Below, in pieces: positions 1 to 7,335 of a stretch of DNA of 64,000 nucleotides. A program made the position numbers and the translations under genes. The DNA is from Burkholderia sp. WSM2232 (GTDB lineage: Bacteria; Pseudomonadota; Gammaproteobacteria; Burkholderiales; Burkholderiaceae): assembly GCF_000472545.1 (NCBI RefSeq), contig NZ_AWZV01000003.1:6608-70607 (forward strand), written 5' to 3'. Under the pieces are notes generated by a model. The model was not told the origin of the DNA. It made no database searches and was given only the letters and a program-made list of their open reading frames with translations. Each line of letters starts with the position of its first letter. Position 1 is the stretch's first letter.

Positions 1-165
1 GTGCAGGGGAACCCGAACGCGGCGGTCGATACGCCCGATCTCGAGTTACTCGTTCAGCGGACCGCGAAGTATGCCGCCAAAGGCGTTCCGCCGGTCTCCG
101 GAGACGAGCTCGAGCGGATCGCGAAGGCCGTTGCAGCTTCCGTTAAACGAAGGCCAGGTCAATAG
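1..165 (+). CDS. Tli4-family T6SS immunity protein, C-terminal end (partial, runs off the left edge)
   Basis: The first 54 codons are open in frame 1 and end at TAG 163-165. The peptide (VQGNPNAAVDTPDLELL... ending KRRPGQ) is almost the same as the last 54 residues of the intact Tli4-like protein at 1506-2549, so this is the tail of a second copy whose body lies outside the window. Tli4 proteins are periplasmic inhibitors of Tle4 phospholipase effectors delivered by type VI secretion; that role is family knowledge and not shown here. Whether the upstream copy is intact cannot be seen. About nine of 165 bases differ between copies, mostly silent or conservative, so the reading frame has been kept. 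Confidence 0.7.
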   Translation: MQGNPNAAVDTPDLELLVQRTAKYAAKGVPPVSGDELERIAKAVAASVKRRPGQ

Positions 166-239
166 AACTGGACACCGAAACTCTGCTATAGCACAAGTCG
201 CTGTGGCCTCTTTTACAGAGGCCGTTATCGTCGGTCGGT

Positions 240-657
240 TCGCCCGACGAACCGGAATGTCATCTAAACGGTCCGGGGCGCGTGCGCACATTTCCGGAAA
301 TCCTGCAATCAAGGAAATGGAAAGAAGTCGTACAAAACAATTTTGATCGATTTATATCATGTCGAACATGAGTTTATGAAAAGAACCGATTTCGACGTGC
401 AGATCAATACCGTGATAGCAAGGGCCGACGTGAACCTCCGATATCACTCACATGCAATAAACGATGTCGTATGGTCTACTGCAGTTCAACATGGCCCAAC
501 CACCGATTTTGTTACGTCGGCGTTAAAAGATCTAGATATGCAGGTCCCGGAGACCCGCGGTTATGGTGAAGCATTGATCAATGCCATTTATGCAGAGCGT
601 GGAAAAACCAACGCCCACGGCCAGATCATCAGATTTATCCACTCTTCGGCTGCCTAA
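240..657 (+). pseudogene. Frameshifted C-terminal fragment of a VgrG3-like lytic (peptidoglycan hydrolase) effector domain
   Basis: Two frames together give one coherent protein end. Frame 0, about 240-368, reads ...HLNGPGRVRTFPEIL... and WKEVVQNNFDRFISCRT. It then hits TGA at 369, and the homology continues in the next frame from about 370 (EFMKRTDFDVQ..., then DVVWSTAVQHG) to TAA 655-657. The WSTAVQHG motif and the preceding FI-x-H region resemble the lysozyme/chitosanase-like domain at the C-terminus of VgrG3-type T6SS spike effectors; I recognise this from memory. No VgrG body or start codon precedes the fragment, so it looks like a displaced toxin tip inactivated by a one-base shift. A start at TTG 343 with an intact 104-residue product is possible but would lack the first part of the domain. 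Confidence 0.6.
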
Positions 658-717
658 CAAGCAGGGGCGTAGCGCGATACATGTCGGAAAAACCAAAAGC
701 CCAGGATGAATTGAAAA

Positions 718-1344
718 ATGAAAGCGATTATTAGGCTGTTCTTGTTCTCTATTGTTCTGGTTCACGCCACCCACGCAATGTCCGGAACCGCGTTAAACAT
801 CTACTCGGGGGCGCACGGTGACGCCATATTGATCGACGCTGGTAAAAATAAAACGCTGATTGTAGCTGGAGGAGCTATACCTCGAGGAGCGGGTATGGCA
901 TCTGATTGCTTTGCAAAAGCCACACTTAGTCTAAAAACGAAACCCAATTTTTATGAAGGTCAGCTTGATTCCGTCCATAACGAAATAATCGACGCTGATT
1001 TGGATTCTGTTTCTGGAAGGCTAGCCGGTGCATATATTTATCCGTCTCGTATCCGCATTGGAAAAATCGAGGTTGATGGTATCTGTGCCGACGGCATAGA
1101 TTTTTCAGGTGACTACAAAAAAATCCGGCAGGAAAGTGAAAAATATGCCAGCATTTTTGCTTACTTCATGCGGATGGAAGCGCAAAACGCAGAAAATATA
1201 AAAAAGCATGACGGCCGCACTGCGGAAATCGATATCTTGCGGCCTTTTATTGAGGCTGACTACACAAAGCTGAGGTTAGACATCCAAGACAGAAAGGTTG
1301 TCGAATCTATTTTTAAGAAATACAAGTCCATGCCAAGTAATTAG
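718..1344 (+). CDS. Secreted hypothetical protein, candidate immunity protein
   Basis: This encodes 208 residues. ATG 718 is preceded by AGGATGA at 703-709. The N-terminus (MKAIIRLFLFSIVLVHATHA) is a typical Sec signal peptide with likely cleavage after the Ala near residue 20, so the mature protein should be periplasmic. I do not recognise the family. The mature part has two cysteines (in ASDCF and DGICADG) that could form a disulfide, and a charged, Lys-rich C-terminus. It starts 60 bp after the broken lytic-domain fragment on the same strand, the usual effector-immunity order, and sits beside two Tli4-type genes. I infer a periplasmic immunity role, as for TsiV3 with VgrG3. The gene is clearly AT-richer than the chromosome around it, which fits recent acquisition. 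Confidence 0.6.
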   Translation: MKAIIRLFLFSIVLVHATHAMSGTALNIYSGAHGDAILIDAGKNKTLIVAGGAIPRGAGMASDCFAKATLSLKTKPNFYEGQLDSVHNEIIDADLDSVSGRLAGAYIYPSRIRIGKIEVDGICADGIDFSGDYKKIRQESEKYASIFAYFMRMEAQNAENIKKHDGRTAEIDILRPFIEADYTKLRLDIQDRKVVESIFKKYKSMPSN

Positions 1345-1362
1345 AAAACTTAAGGTTACGAT

Positions 1363-1505
1363 ATGTCTGGAAGAGTTTTAGATAACAGTCTCGGTTTTGC
1401 GACGTCGCCAGTTGCGAAAAACGACTCTGTTCCAACGAGGCGGTGCCGGCGATAGATGCCCTGCAAGCATCAATCACAAGCGAGAAAATTTCGGGAGAAC
1501 TTGGA
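1363..1505 (+). pseudogene. Short gene remnant between the immunity genes
   Basis: ATG 1363 opens a 30-codon frame (MSGRVLDNSLGFATSPVAKN, then SVPT) that stops at TAG about 1453. A second frame, open from about 1386, reads NEAVPAIDALQASITSEKIS... and runs without a stop into the tli4-like gene. Both stretches look like protein-coding residues of one small gene broken by a frameshift, or of two ends joined by a deletion. The first segment could be the start of another T6SS cargo or effector gene, but no family was recognised. Its position just before an immunity gene is where the matching effector would be expected. Confidence 0.35.
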
Positions 1506-2549
1506 ATGATGGATTATATTGCGTTATTGCAGAAGGCGATTCGACTAGCGCCATATGTGTATCTGCCGTTTTTGCTGACTTCTAATGCAATGGCAAACGG
1601 CTATAACGAGTGCGTCGGGCGTTACGCGCTCGCGCTCCCGGGACCGGTCGACGTTGCTACGACGACACCGCAGATATTGGATGGCGAATTTATACGGAAT
1701 CCTACCCAATTTGCCGATGGGCAGCCCGCAATGTATTCCTCCTTTGGGTTCAATGGGTCGTTCATCGTAGTTCAGAATCCGCCAGCAGGATGGGTTGAAG
1801 GGTATTTGAAGAAAAAGCGACATTTTGTCAAATTAAACGCGGAAAAGATAATAGAAGATCAGGGCTTTTTCCCGCGAGAAGTTGATGCGTCGAATTCGTT
1901 CGCGATATCTGGAGATGGTGTGTCCGAATTCAACGTTTACAAAGATGGGCGTTTCATAGGTTTTAAAGCAGTTTCATACGATGGCGGCCGGGCGCTAGTC
2001 AGGCAGCGCGCGAGGGACACGTTTATGAATCTTCATGTGCGTCAACCATATCAAGTTCCAGTTGAGGAAGGAGCTTGTCTTCCGGGAATTTTTGTTTCGC
2101 AGAGCAGAGCAGTCAATGTTAGCAATGTTGGCGTGACCTTCCGCTTAAAAGAACACCCGGACGTGACGATCTTCCTCGCCGATCGCTCAGCAGGCGATCT
2201 CTCAAAAATGACTTCGCAACAGAGAAACGAGTTCGTCTGGACTTCCGACGCCATTGGCAGAGTCATCCACCTACACGGACCGCTACGTTACCGCCCCACC
2301 ATGATGGCGGGACGCTGGGGCACGGCGAGTTTTGCCACCGTCACGGGCTACGATGGCGCAACGGACTATGCGTATCTTGTCACGGTGCAGGGAGATCCCA
2401 ACGCGACGGTCGATACGCCCGATCTCGAGTTACTCGTTCAGCGGACCGCAAGGTATGCCGCCAAAGGCGTTCCGCCGGTCTCCGGAGACGAGCTCGAGCG
2501 GATCGCGAAGGCCGTTGCAGCTTCCGTTAAACGAAGACCAGTTCAATAG
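1506..2549 (+). CDS. Tli4-family T6SS immunity protein
   Basis: The product is 347 residues from ATG 1506, chosen because GGGAGA lies about 8 bases upstream and because the next residues (MMDYIALLQKAIRLAPYVYL, then PFLLTSNAMA) form a signal peptide. The frame is open further upstream (GTG 1443), but that part looks like a remnant of another gene. The mature start, ECVGRYALALPG, matches the C-(V/I/F)-G-R-(Y/F)-x-x-x-(L/V)-P hallmark of Tli4 N-terminal domains, and the length fits the two-domain family. These proteins sit in the periplasm and block Tle4-type lipase effectors. No lipase gene is visible here, so this copy is an orphan in the window, either protecting against non-self toxins or left from a lost effector. 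A hairpin at 2558-2581 probably ends the transcript. Confidence 0.75.
   Translation: MMDYIALLQKAIRLAPYVYLPFLLTSNAMANGYNECVGRYALALPGPVDVATTTPQILDGEFIRNPTQFADGQPAMYSSFGFNGSFIVVQNPPAGWVEGYLKKKRHFVKLNAEKIIEDQGFFPREVDASNSFAISGDGVSEFNVYKDGRFIGFKAVSYDGGRALVRQRARDTFMNLHVRQPYQVPVEEGACLPGIFVSQSRAVNVSNVGVTFRLKEHPDVTIFLADRSAGDLSKMTSQQRNEFVWTSDAIGRVIHLHGPLRYRPTMMAGRWGTASFATVTGYDGATDYAYLVTVQGDPNATVDTPDLELLVQRTARYAAKGVPPVSGDELERIAKAVAASVKRRPVQ
2385..2549 (+). repeat. Direct repeat of window positions 1-165 (3' end of tli4-like genes)
   Basis: This 165-bp block lines up without gaps with positions 1-165. By eye there are about nine mismatches, five of them in the first 30 bases, and both copies end at a TAG codon in the same frame. 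The copies lie about 2.4 kb apart in direct orientation and flank the effector fragment and candidate immunity gene. The block marks a tandem duplication or gene-conversion tract in an immunity array, and could itself recombine and delete the intervening DNA. Confidence 0.85.
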
Positions 2550-2557
2550 AATCAAAA

Positions 2558-2581
2558 ACCGGAACACTGTCATGTTCCGGT
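2558..2581 (+). terminator. Hairpin after the tli4-like gene
   Basis: A perfect 9-bp stem (ACCGGAACA / TGTTCCGGT) with a 6-base loop begins 8 bases after the stop codon. The following bases (CCGTTTGAT) form only a weak T tract, so termination efficiency is uncertain. A run of A precedes the stem, which may make it weakly bidirectional. Confidence 0.55.
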
Positions 2582-2781
2582 CCGTTTGATATCTTTATCA
2601 ATCGAGTAGCTGAAGTTGTTTTCTCTGCACCAATAGCGCCGGCACAAATCGAAGGAAGAAATCCTTGGGCCAGGTCTTCCTCACCGGCCGCACTCGCCGA
2701 CAGACAACCCCCGCTTGCTATATCCTCAGGCCAACCGCCCCCACCTCAACCGCCCCCGGCAAACCCCAAAGGAGTCACCCC

Positions 2782-3789
2782 ATGAAAGCCGTCAAAATTG
2801 GATCGCCCGCGAGTGTCGACTCTCTTCAGGTCGTCGATATCGACGACCCAGGAGAGCCCCGCGCGGGCCAGCTTCGAGTTCGCATTCACGCGAGCTCGCT
2901 CAACTTCCATGACTACGGCGTCGTAAGCGGCGTATTGCCCGCCGAAGCGGGGCGCATTCCAATGGCCGACGGTGCAGGCGTGGTCGAGGCGGTCGGCGAG
3001 GGCGTCGACGAATTCAAGGTCGGCGATCACGTGGTGTCATGCTTTTTCCCGTTCTGGGAAAACGGCCCACCTCCTATCGGCGACTTCAAAACTACGCCCG
3101 GCGACGGCGTCGACGGCTACGCGCGCGAAGTCGTCGTGCTCCCAAGCCACTATTTCACGCACGCGCCGCGCGGCTATAGCCACGCCGAGGCCGCCACGCT
3201 CACCACGGCAGGACTCACGGCCTGGCGGGCACTGGTTGTCGACGGTCAGTTGAAAGCGGGCGCCACGGTGCTCGTGCTCGGCACGGGCGGCGTGTCGGTG
3301 TTCGGCCTGCAGCTGGCGAGGGCGATGGGCGCGACGGTGATCGCCACTTCCTCATCGGACGCAAAGCTCGAGAAGCTCCGCGCGCTGGGCGCGGCTCATA
3401 CGATCAACTACCGCGACAATCCCGAATGGGGCAAGGAAGTGCGCTCGCTGACCGGCGGGCGCGGCGTCGACCACGTGATCGAAGTGGGCGGCCCCGGTAC
3501 CTTGCCGCAGTCGATCACGGCGTGCCGGATTGGCGGCCATATCGCGTTGATCGGCGTGCTGACCGGACGCGCCGGACCGGTGCCGACCGCCGCGCTGATG
3601 GCGCGCCAACAGCGGCTGCAAGGCCTGATTGTCGGCAGCCGGCAGGACCAGCGCGAGATGGTTCGCGCGCTGGAGGCGACCGGTATCAAGCCGGTGATCG
3701 ACAGCACGTTCGAACTCGCGCGCCTCGCGGATGCCTTCAGACATGAGGCGTCGGGCGCCCACTTCGGCAAGATTTGCGTGTCGATCTGA
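2782..3789 (+). CDS. NAD(P)-dependent medium-chain dehydrogenase/reductase (quinone oxidoreductase-like)
   Basis: The 335-residue protein starts at ATG 2782 with AAAGGAG 8 bases upstream; the longer frame before it lacks a ribosome site. The N-terminal GroES-like fold is followed by a Rossmann domain with GTGGVSVFGLQLA near residues 167-179, the nucleotide-binding loop of the MDR superfamily. The structural-zinc cysteine cluster is absent, as in the zinc-free quinone oxidoreductase and crotonyl reductase branches. It probably reduces a quinone or activated alkene, or oxidises an alcohol; substrate cannot be read from sequence. It stands alone, convergent with the ABC ATPase gene at 3833-4456. 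Confidence 0.85.
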   Translation: MKAVKIGSPASVDSLQVVDIDDPGEPRAGQLRVRIHASSLNFHDYGVVSGVLPAEAGRIPMADGAGVVEAVGEGVDEFKVGDHVVSCFFPFWENGPPPIGDFKTTPGDGVDGYAREVVVLPSHYFTHAPRGYSHAEAATLTTAGLTAWRALVVDGQLKAGATVLVLGTGGVSVFGLQLARAMGATVIATSSSDAKLEKLRALGAAHTINYRDNPEWGKEVRSLTGGRGVDHVIEVGGPGTLPQSITACRIGGHIALIGVLTGRAGPVPTAALMARQQRLQGLIVGSRQDQREMVRALEATGIKPVIDSTFELARLADAFRHEASGAHFGKICVSI

Positions 3790-3832
3790 GCGTGGCGCGG
3801 GGGCGGCGCCTGCGCCCCGCGCGTACGTGCAT

Positions 3833-4456
3833 TCAGCCGCGCTGCGCGAGGTCCGCGAAGCTCAGGCGTGTGGCCCCGCATGCTTCGGTGAAGGCTTCGT
3901 CATAGCTCGAGAAAAACACCGTGCGAGTTTGTCCAAGCGTCCTGAAGAGGTCGACCAGCACGGCGCGCGCGGCGGCGTCGAGCCCGCCTACGGGCTCGTC
4001 TGCAATCAACACTCGCGTTTCGCCTAGCGCCGCCGAGGTCAGAAAGAACTTCTTGCGCGTGCCGAAGGACATCTGCTCGAAGCGTTTTTCCAGATGCGGC
4101 GTGAGCCCGAAGCGATCCGCGAGCGCCAGCACGGCGTCGCTTACCGTGGCGTTGCGGGAGGCGGCCACACTCTGCAGATAGTCGCGGCCGGCGCAATCGG
4201 GCGAAGGCATGCAATCCTCGGGCACGTACGTCAGCAGCAACTTCGCCGCTGCCGGCGATGCCTTCAGCGAATGGCCGCCGACCCACACGTCGCCCCCGTC
4301 GGCTGCAATGGCGCCGGCGAGAATGCCGAGCAGGGTGGATTTACCGCTACCCGACTCGTCATTGAGCGCAATGCAGCCGGCCGCGAAGTGGTGGCGCAGT
4401 CCCTGAAAGACGACGCGGTCGCCATAACGCTTGCTGAGGTTTTCGAATCGAAGCAT
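3833..4456 (-). CDS. ABC transporter ATP-binding protein with degenerate motifs
   Basis: This encodes a 207-residue single nucleotide-binding domain starting at ATG 4456. Walker A is present near residues 34-42 (ESGSGKSTLL) and Walker B as VLIADEP. The signature motif, normally LSGGQ, reads MSFGT here, and the H-loop position is SSYDEAF with no histidine. No permease gene is adjacent on either strand. Such short ATPases can be CcmA-like or regulatory, and the weakened signature and missing switch histidine suggest low turnover or partnership with a second NBD. It is divergent from the FtsH-like gene and convergent with the dehydrogenase. Confidence 0.75.
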   Translation of the reverse strand: MLRFENLSKRYGDRVVFQGLRHHFAAGCIALNDESGSGKSTLLGILAGAIAADGGDVWVGGHSLKASPAAAKLLLTYVPEDCMPSPDCAGRDYLQSVAASRNATVSDAVLALADRFGLTPHLEKRFEQMSFGTRKKFFLTSAALGETRVLIADEPVGGLDAAARAVLVDLFRTLGQTRTVFFSSYDEAFTEACGATRLSFADLAQRG

Positions 4457-5011
4457 AAGTCGGGGAAAGTCGAGTGTTTGCCCCGCGCAACAGCGACGCT
4501 TGCCGTCGAAGGCTGGCGAGAATAGCGGAGCCTAGCAAAAAACGCGCGGCGCTTCGAATGCTGTCGCGGGCACGCGACCGGTTAACGGCCCACGCCGCCG
4601 CGCCGCGGCATGCGAGGGAAAATGGCAACGCAATGGGCCGGCTACAAGAATACAAAAATAGGGCAGGGTGCAAATGATAGGTCTACAGAATACACCGCCT
4701 TTTTTACGCTGCTACACTGTGCGGCGGAGCAGTTTTCTACCGTATTTCATGGGCCGCTCGTGCCCTTATATTCCGACTCCTCAAACGGCGGGATAAGCGG
4801 TAGAAACAGGCCTTTTCTGCGATTTGGAAAAAGCAGCCGCAGAGCATACTGGCTCTACGCGACTGGTTAAAAGGGACGCATGGTTGGGTGTCCTTGTTCC
4901 TTGAAGGCATTTGCAGGCATGGCATCGCAATAGCCGATTCCTCTTCCAACCGCTCATCCTCTGATTCGATACGTTTTGGGGCTCCCGTGAGCCCGTTTTT
5001 GGAAGTGACTC
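4457..5011. other. Intergenic region between ABC ATPase and FtsH-like genes
   Basis: These 555 bases hold no convincing gene. Short open frames lack ribosome sites and family resemblance. The right half is more AT-rich and probably carries promoters for the FtsH-like gene, ending in the hairpin at 4979-5000. Confidence 0.5.
4979..5000 (+). promoter_or_regulatory. Terminator-like hairpin in the 5' leader of the FtsH-like gene
   Basis: GGGCTC (4979-4984), a four-base loop CCGT and GAGCCC (4989-4994) are followed by G and five T. This has the form of a Rho-independent terminator but ends 11 bases before ATG 5012 and overlaps the ribosome-site neighbourhood (GGAAGTGA 5001-5008). It could attenuate transcription or occlude translation, or it could end a short upstream transcript. 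Confidence 0.5.
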
Positions 5012-6928
5012 ATGAAGCCGGGAAAGAATTCGCTTGGGAAAACACGGGCGCGCAAAGTCGCCATTGCGGCTGGCGCAGTGCTCATTGCGGTGGTACTTGC
5101 GTTCAGCTTTTGGCATCACCAGCAGCGCGTGGCACAGCTCGCCCCGGCATTGACCGGCGTCGCGAGTCAGATGCGCCACGATACGTCCGCCTGGACGCGC
5201 GAAGAGAAAGACGCATCGCAAATGCTGCGCGATATTCGGGAAGCGAAGGTCTCCGCGATCGGCGTCAGTCCCAACGCTATTCTCGTGTCGAAGCGCGACG
5301 GTTCACGCTATTTCGTCACCGACCACAACGCGACCTTCTCGCATGCGCTCCTGCTCGGCGAGACCCGCTCGGGCGAGGGCGCTTCATATCAGCTGGTGTG
5401 GTTGCCCGATGCGGATATCCGCACGGGCGGCTCGCGCTGGCTCCAGGTGTTCGACCAGACGCGCGACGTGATCAGCCTGCTGCTGCCGTTGTTGCTGATT
5501 GGCGGCATGGTGTGGTTCATGCGCCGCGAAATGCGCGGCGGCGCGACCTTGCTCAGCAAGGCACCCACGCTGCGTTTCGACGACGTGATCGGCGCCGGTG
5601 AAGCCAAGGCTGCGCTCGCGGACATCCGCGGCTACCTGTCCGACCCGAAGCAATTTACGTCGATGGGCGTGCGCGCGCCGTGCGGCATCCTGATGGTGGG
5701 CGGTCCCGGCGTCGGCAAGACGCGGCTTGCCCAGGCGCTCGCCGGCGAATGCGGCGCGAACTTCATTTCGATCACCGGCAGCTATTTCAGCGCGAAGTAT
5801 TACGGTGTCGGCATTCAGAAGGTCAAGCATCTGTTCGAAATGGCACGCAAGAATGCGCCGACCGTGATCTTCATCGACGAAGCCGACGGCCTTGCGAAAC
5901 GTACCGACACAGGCGGCGGTCCTGTCGAAGCCGAGAGCAACCGCATCATCAATCAGTTGCTAGCGGAAATGGACGGCTTCGCTTCTAATGAAGGGGTGAT
6001 CATCGTCGCGGCCACCAATCACCCGGACAATCTCGACGAGGCATTGCGCCGGCCCGGCCGGTTCGATCGCACGGTGCAGGTTCGCCTGCCGGATCGCGAG
6101 GATCGCGCGGAAATTTTCCGTTTCTATGCAGAAAAGCTGAAAGCGAAGGCACCGGACATCGACTACGATCAGCTCGCGCGTCTGACCACGGGCCTCTCGC
6201 CCGCGACGGTCGCGATGGTCGTGAACCAGGCGGGACTCGTCGCGCGCAAGGCCGGCGACACGGAAATCGCGGCGAAGCATTTCATCGAGGCAATCAAGAT
6301 CGCCCGCATTGGCGACGTAAGCGGCGCGGAACGCGCGTTGACCGAGGACGAACGCACGCGCATAGCGGTGCATGAGGCGGGCCACGGCCTGGTTGCCGCG
6401 CTGCTCGGCACGGGTGTGCTCGAAGAGGTCACGATTCTGCCGCGAGGCGGCGCGCTCGGCGTGGCGCTGATCACCAAGGCGCAGGACAAGCATTTGTACC
6501 GCGAGACTGAGATCCGCAACGAGGTCAAGGTGCTGCTCGGCGGCCGCAACGCGGAAATTCTCGCGTTCTCCGAAGCATCGAGCGGTGCGGCGTCCGATTT
6601 GCAGGAAGCGTCGCGTATCAGTCTCGACATGGTGTCGAAGTTCGGCTTTAACAGTGACGGCAATCTGTTCAGCCTCGCTGCATTGCCTTCGCAGTACGCG
6701 GGGCTTCAGATGAAGAGCGCAATAGAACAGGCGAATGTGCTGCTCAAGGAATTGAACGAGCAATGCTACAACCTGCTGCATGCCTACGAGCCCGTGCTGC
6801 GCGCTATCGCCGATGAACTGCTCGAACAGGAAACCGTGCCGGGCGAGACGGTGTATCGGCTGATCAAGGAACACAAGAGCACGCTCAAGATCGTGCATGA
6901 GCAGGAGCCCGAGCCTGAGGCTGCGTAA
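5012..6928 (+). CDS. FtsH-like AAA+ membrane metalloprotease (paralogue)
   Basis: The 638-residue protein has an N-terminal membrane helix (about residues 13-32), an extracytoplasmic stretch and a second helix near residues 150-168. An AAA+ module follows with Walker A GGPGVGKT near 231, Walker B VIFIDEAD near 286 and the second-region-of-homology arginines RRPGRFDR. The M41 peptidase domain has zinc site HEAGH at 454-458, with the third ligand Asp expected in GAASDLQEAS. Catalytic residues are therefore all in place. FtsH degrades membrane and regulatory proteins using ATP. This copy is not next to ftsJ/folP as housekeeping ftsH usually is and diverges from it in sequence, so it is probably an accessory or stress paralogue. 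The start has GGAAGTGA upstream. Confidence 0.88.
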   Translation: MKPGKNSLGKTRARKVAIAAGAVLIAVVLAFSFWHHQQRVAQLAPALTGVASQMRHDTSAWTREEKDASQMLRDIREAKVSAIGVSPNAILVSKRDGSRYFVTDHNATFSHALLLGETRSGEGASYQLVWLPDADIRTGGSRWLQVFDQTRDVISLLLPLLLIGGMVWFMRREMRGGATLLSKAPTLRFDDVIGAGEAKAALADIRGYLSDPKQFTSMGVRAPCGILMVGGPGVGKTRLAQALAGECGANFISITGSYFSAKYYGVGIQKVKHLFEMARKNAPTVIFIDEADGLAKRTDTGGGPVEAESNRIINQLLAEMDGFASNEGVIIVAATNHPDNLDEALRRPGRFDRTVQVRLPDREDRAEIFRFYAEKLKAKAPDIDYDQLARLTTGLSPATVAMVVNQAGLVARKAGDTEIAAKHFIEAIKIARIGDVSGAERALTEDERTRIAVHEAGHGLVAALLGTGVLEEVTILPRGGALGVALITKAQDKHLYRETEIRNEVKVLLGGRNAEILAFSEASSGAASDLQEASRISLDMVSKFGFNSDGNLFSLAALPSQYAGLQMKSAIEQANVLLKELNEQCYNLLHAYEPVLRAIADELLEQETVPGETVYRLIKEHKSTLKIVHEQEPEPEAA

Positions 6929-6978
6929 GGCCGCAACCCGAGCGTGAGCGCGGCGCGCGCGCTTCTTCGAAACCCACG

Positions 6979-7242
6979 CTAGGCAAAGTCCGACGGCCCG
7001 GGTGGAGGCACCCCTGGAGGCGTCTCTGTTTCGCCCAACGGCTCGCGTTTCGCCTCGGCGTCATCGTCCTCCGCTGGCGCGGTTGAGCCTTTTTCGGGCA
7101 GCGGCTGGTCGAGCCCCGGTTCGACGGGCGTCGGAATTGCATCGCCGACCGGCTTCGAGACTTCGGTGGGCGGGCCGCCTGGGTCTGTGTCTCCGTGCGG
7201 GTTCTGGTCGTGCTCGTTCGGGCTATTCGGCTGAGTGGCCAC
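6979..7242 (-). CDS. Small Pro/Asp/Glu-rich hypothetical protein
   Basis: An 87-residue acidic, proline-rich protein starting at GTG 7242, with GGAGA about 9 bases upstream. It has no signal peptide or membrane helix and is likely disordered (many P, D, E, T, G). A second small gene of similar make-up lies at 54456-54608. Function is unknown. Coding is supported by the ribosome site and tight placement between neighbours, not by recognised homology. Confidence 0.55.
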   Translation of the reverse strand: MATQPNSPNEHDQNPHGDTDPGGPPTEVSKPVGDAIPTPVEPGLDQPLPEKGSTAPAEDDDAEAKREPLGETETPPGVPPPGPSDFA

Positions 7243-7335
7243 GGCGCGTCTCCAGTGGTAACAGGTATGTCGATCAATGCAGCAATGCCTGTGCCATGCC
7301 CGTGATCGCCAGCGAAACAGGCAGCCTCATCCGTA

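Noticed and set aside
1..2600. A complete T6SS locus or a mobile element.
   Set aside because: No Tss, Hcp, VgrG, transposase or integrase sequence was found, only immunity genes and fragments.
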